Origin: JBEVEP01 sp040512755
GTDB lineage: Bacteria; Pseudomonadota; Alphaproteobacteria; Rhizobiales; Rhizobiaceae
Direction: 5' to 3'
Assembly: GCA_040512755.1 (NCBI GenBank)
Contig: JBEVEP010000149.1
Span: forward strand, 1-8,029
Length of the DNA stretch: 8,029 nt
Positions within the stretch are counted from its first letter, which is position 1; the number at the start of each line of letters is the position of its first letter. Position numbers and translations under genes: made by a program. Shown one piece after another: positions 6,333 to 8,029 of the stretch. The notes below the pieces were generated by a model, which had not been told where the DNA came from, made no database searches, and saw only the letters and a list, made by a program, of their open reading frames with translations.

Positions 6333-7043
6333 TCAAGCCTTCTGGGCGACTTTTTCATCGATTTGGCGCGAGAGTATGGCGGAGAATTCGTCCGCGAACC
6401 CCTCCATGCGCAAAGCGATCTTGCCGGCGTCGGATGACAGCTTGTTGTAGGCAACGACCGCCGGGATGGCGGCGAGAAGACCGATTGCGGTGGCAAGCAA
6501 GGCCTCCGCGATGCCTGGCGCGACGACTGCGAGATTGGTCGACTTCGATCCCGCGATTGCCTGGAACGATGTCATGATGCCGACGACGGTGCCGAAGAGG
6601 CCGATGAACGGTCCCGCGGAACCGACCGTCGCCAGGAAGCCGAGCTTGCCCTCAAGCCGCTCCATCTCCCGCGTCAGCGCCAGATCCATCGCCTTGTCGA
6701 TGCGGGTCTGCAAGGCCAGCGGCGATTTGGCGCCCTTCTCGAAGCTCTTCTTCCACTCGCGCATCGCCGCGACGAAAATGGCGCCCATGCCGGTCGTCTT
6801 GCGTTCCGACAGCGTGCGGTAGAGTTCCTCCAGCGACTGGCCAGACCAGAAGATCTGCTCGAAGCGGTTGAGCGCGGTCCGCATGCGCCGGTAGGCTATC
6901 AATTTGTCGACGATGATGGCCCAGGTCCAGATCGAGGCGGCAAGCAGGCCGAGCATGACCAGCTTCACGACCCAGCCGGCCTGCCAGAACAGCGTCCAGA
7001 TCGAAAGCTGTACGCCCGGTTCGGCGAGTGCGATGTTTTCCAT
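6333..7043 (-). CDS. tolQ: Tol-Pal motor subunit TolQ
   Basis: TolQ is the ExbB/MotA-like inner-membrane subunit forming the proton channel around TolR. The 236-residue protein has three predicted membrane helices, at about 25-46, 137-160 and 175-197. The loop between the first two is a large cytoplasmic domain containing RIDKAMDLALTREMERLEG. The family signature GPFIGLFGTVVGIMTSF is at 144-160, and ALLATAIGLLAAIPAVVAYN at 181-200. Thr152 and Thr185 stand where the conserved pore-lining Thr residues lie in the family. The ORF can be extended to an ATG at 7109. I chose the ATG at 7043 because AAGGGA lies just upstream and the protein then begins MENIAL, as in relatives; the extra 22 residues look like leader sequence. 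It heads the tightly packed tolQRA(B) group. Confidence 0.97.
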   Translation of the reverse strand: MENIALAEPGVQLSIWTLFWQAGWVVKLVMLGLLAASIWTWAIIVDKLIAYRRMRTALNRFEQIFWSGQSLEELYRTLSERKTTGMGAIFVAAMREWKKSFEKGAKSPLALQTRIDKAMDLALTREMERLEGKLGFLATVGSAGPFIGLFGTVVGIMTSFQAIAGSKSTNLAVVAPGIAEALLATAIGLLAAIPAVVAYNKLSSDAGKIALRMEGFADEFSAILSRQIDEKVAQKA

Positions 7044-7109
7044 TTGAAATCGTCCCTTAAAGATACCGGGCCTTGGCTCGCGGCTAGCCCGTGCGCATCG
7101 ATTTACCAT

Positions 7110-7136
7110 CGTCCGTCATGCGAGGCTTGACGGACG
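7110..7136. repeat. 9-bp inverted repeat in the tolQ leader
   Basis: CGTCCGTCA (7110-7118) and TGACGGACG (7128-7136) are perfect arms around a 9-base spacer, 66 bases before the tolQ ATG. No T-run follows on the minus strand, so a terminator is unlikely. It may be a binding site for a dimeric regulator or a hairpin in the tolQRAB leader. Confidence 0.5.
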
Positions 7137-7338
7137 TGCCCCGGAATGCGCCTTTGGCGGGCCTTGTCGGGGCGAAATTTGGTTAAACGAAGGCGCGCGC
7201 CATCCGTACAACTTTCACCGAATTCTTCATGGACTGTTAAGGTTAAAGATGCGTTAGGAAGAACGCGCGATCTTCGCGAAACGGTGTCCCACCGAGCCAA
7301 TACCGGGCGATTATGAATTGAGTACGGTGGCTTTGAAC

Positions 7339-7361
7339 AAAAAACGGCGCGGAAATCGCCG
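7339..7361 (-). terminator. candidate intrinsic terminator after ybgC
   Basis: On the minus strand CGGCG (7361-7357) pairs with CGCCG (7349-7345) around a 7-base loop and is followed at once by TTTTTT (7344-7339). It lies 174 bases after the ybgC stop. The stem is short but GC-only with a long T-run. If used, ybgC and tolQRAB are separate transcripts. Confidence 0.5.
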
Positions 7362-7535
7362 CGGTCCCGCCATCGCCTTGATCGAAATGCATATTTTCCA
7401 TTGCAGAGCGGTTAAGGCCGGGAATTTTATCCACGTCCGATAGCTTCCCGGACCTGATGTCCCGAGCTTTCCTCGCGCCATGCCGCTCCAGTTCGCACCT
7501 TGCCGCTCCCTGGTGGAAGCTGGGCAGAAACCGGC

Positions 7536-8009
7536 TCAGTCCTGCCCGGAAGACGGCATGAACGCCGCCACCCACTCTTTCGGAAAGCGGCGCGGGCGGC
7601 CGTTCTCGCCAATAATGGCGGCTTCAACCTTGGCTTCGACAAGAATCTCGGCGCCGCGCTTCAACTGCTGCGCCATGAAGATGCGCGCGCCGGAAATCGC
7701 TTCGGTGCGCGTATCGACCGTCAGAATATCGTCGATTCGCGCCGATCCACGGAAGTCGATCTCCATCCTCCGCACGACCCAAACGATCTTTTCGCCGTGC
7801 TTGCCCTCAATCAGTTCAGTGTGATGAACACCGGCGAGCCGCAGGAAATCCGACCGGCCACGCTCGAAGAATTCCAGGTAGCGGGCATGATAGACAACGC
7901 CCGAAAAGTCGGTGTCGGCATAGTATACGCGCGCCATGAGCCGGTGGCCGAAGGGCGTGAGCGCGCCGGAAATGCCCATCAAAAGCGCCTCTTCGGATGC
8001 CTTGTCCAT
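7536..8009 (-). CDS. ybgC: YbgC-family acyl-CoA thioesterase (tol-pal associated)
   Basis: YbgC is a cytoplasmic hotdog-fold thioesterase that hydrolyses acyl-CoA; it is commonly encoded next to tolQRAB, though its link to Tol-Pal function is unclear. The 157-residue protein has the 4HBT/YbgC signature at about 27-50: VYYADTDFSGVVYHARYLEF followed by FERGRSD, which includes the catalytic Asp of the D-x-x-G-V-V-Y-H pattern. The rest of the fold follows, with MEIDFRGSARIDDILTV around 82-98. Length is normal to slightly long. The ATG at 8009 has AAGGA seven bases upstream. An alternative ATG at 7979 has GAGG eight bases upstream and would remove ten non-conserved residues. The frame is also open through the last 20 bases of the window, so an earlier start cannot be ruled out. 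Confidence 0.93.
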   Translation of the reverse strand: MDKASEEALLMGISGALTPFGHRLMARVYYADTDFSGVVYHARYLEFFERGRSDFLRLAGVHHTELIEGKHGEKIVWVVRRMEIDFRGSARIDDILTVDTRTEAISGARIFMAQQLKRGAEILVEAKVEAAIIGENGRPRRFPKEWVAAFMPSSGQD

Positions 8010-8029
8010 CTTCGCGTCCTTCTTGCCCG

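Larger units (their letters stand above)
7044..7535. other. ybgC-tolQ intergenic region, probable tol operon control region
   Basis: No gene is supported in these 492 bases; the open frames here lack a convincing ribosome binding site or family resemblance. The side next to ybgC has a candidate terminator (7339-7361). The most AT-rich stretch is about 7200-7260 and contains a TTAACCTTAAC pattern on the minus strand, a plausible promoter area. Nearer tolQ is a 9-bp inverted repeat (7110-7136). Small 5-bp dyads occur at 7266-7278 (CGCGA/TCGCG) and 7282-7294 (CGGTG/CACCG). I could not assign a firm -35/-10 pair. Confidence 0.65.

Noticed and set aside
7243..7575. Minus-strand open frame of 110 codons between ybgC and tolQ
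   Set aside because: It begins inside ybgC in another frame, crosses the candidate terminator, lacks a good ribosome binding site and resembles no known protein.

Overview
The window carries an almost complete alphaproteobacterial Tol-Pal locus. All eight genes lie on the minus strand, in the transcriptional order ybgC, tolQ, tolR, tolA, tolB, pal, cpoB (ybgF), tilS. The proteins look like those of Hyphomicrobiales (Rhizobiales) of the Mesorhizobium / Phyllobacteriaceae type. Pal closely resembles Brucella Omp16, including a C-terminal Cys pair. TolA has a long Pro/Lys/Glu-rich linker and CpoB a long Ala/Pro-rich one. The DNA is GC-rich, and one gap holds CCTTCTCC...GGAGAAGG palindromes like the RIME-type intergenic elements of rhizobia. 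The genus is inferred, not proven.

Layout from right to left, the direction of transcription. ybgC (8009-7536) starts 20 bases from the window edge. A 492-base gap follows, with a candidate terminator for ybgC, a 9-bp inverted repeat and several TTAACC motifs; it probably holds the tol promoter. tolQ, tolR and tolA follow with 11- and 6-base gaps, and tolB comes 39 bases later. The next gap, 548 bases between tolB and pal, contains two or three palindromic repeat elements, a weak candidate terminator and the probable pal control region. After pal there is a strong intrinsic terminator, then cpoB. cpoB overlaps the start of tilS by 14 bases. tilS has a TTG start and runs off the left edge.

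How the genes work together: TolQ and TolR form the inner-membrane proton-driven motor. It energises TolA, which spans the periplasm and acts on TolB and on the peptidoglycan-bound lipoprotein Pal, so that the outer membrane constricts with the septum. CpoB is the periplasmic TPR partner that links this to peptidoglycan synthesis. YbgC is a hotdog thioesterase usually found with tol genes. TilS is a tRNA-modification enzyme and is only a positional neighbour.

I see no undescribed system here. The coding content is a well-known housekeeping locus with every gene intact as far as visible. The points worth a second look are in the non-coding parts: the terminator that separates pal from cpoB, the palindromic elements between tolB and pal, the dyad and TTAACC motifs upstream of tolQ and pal, and the overlapping TTG start of tilS.
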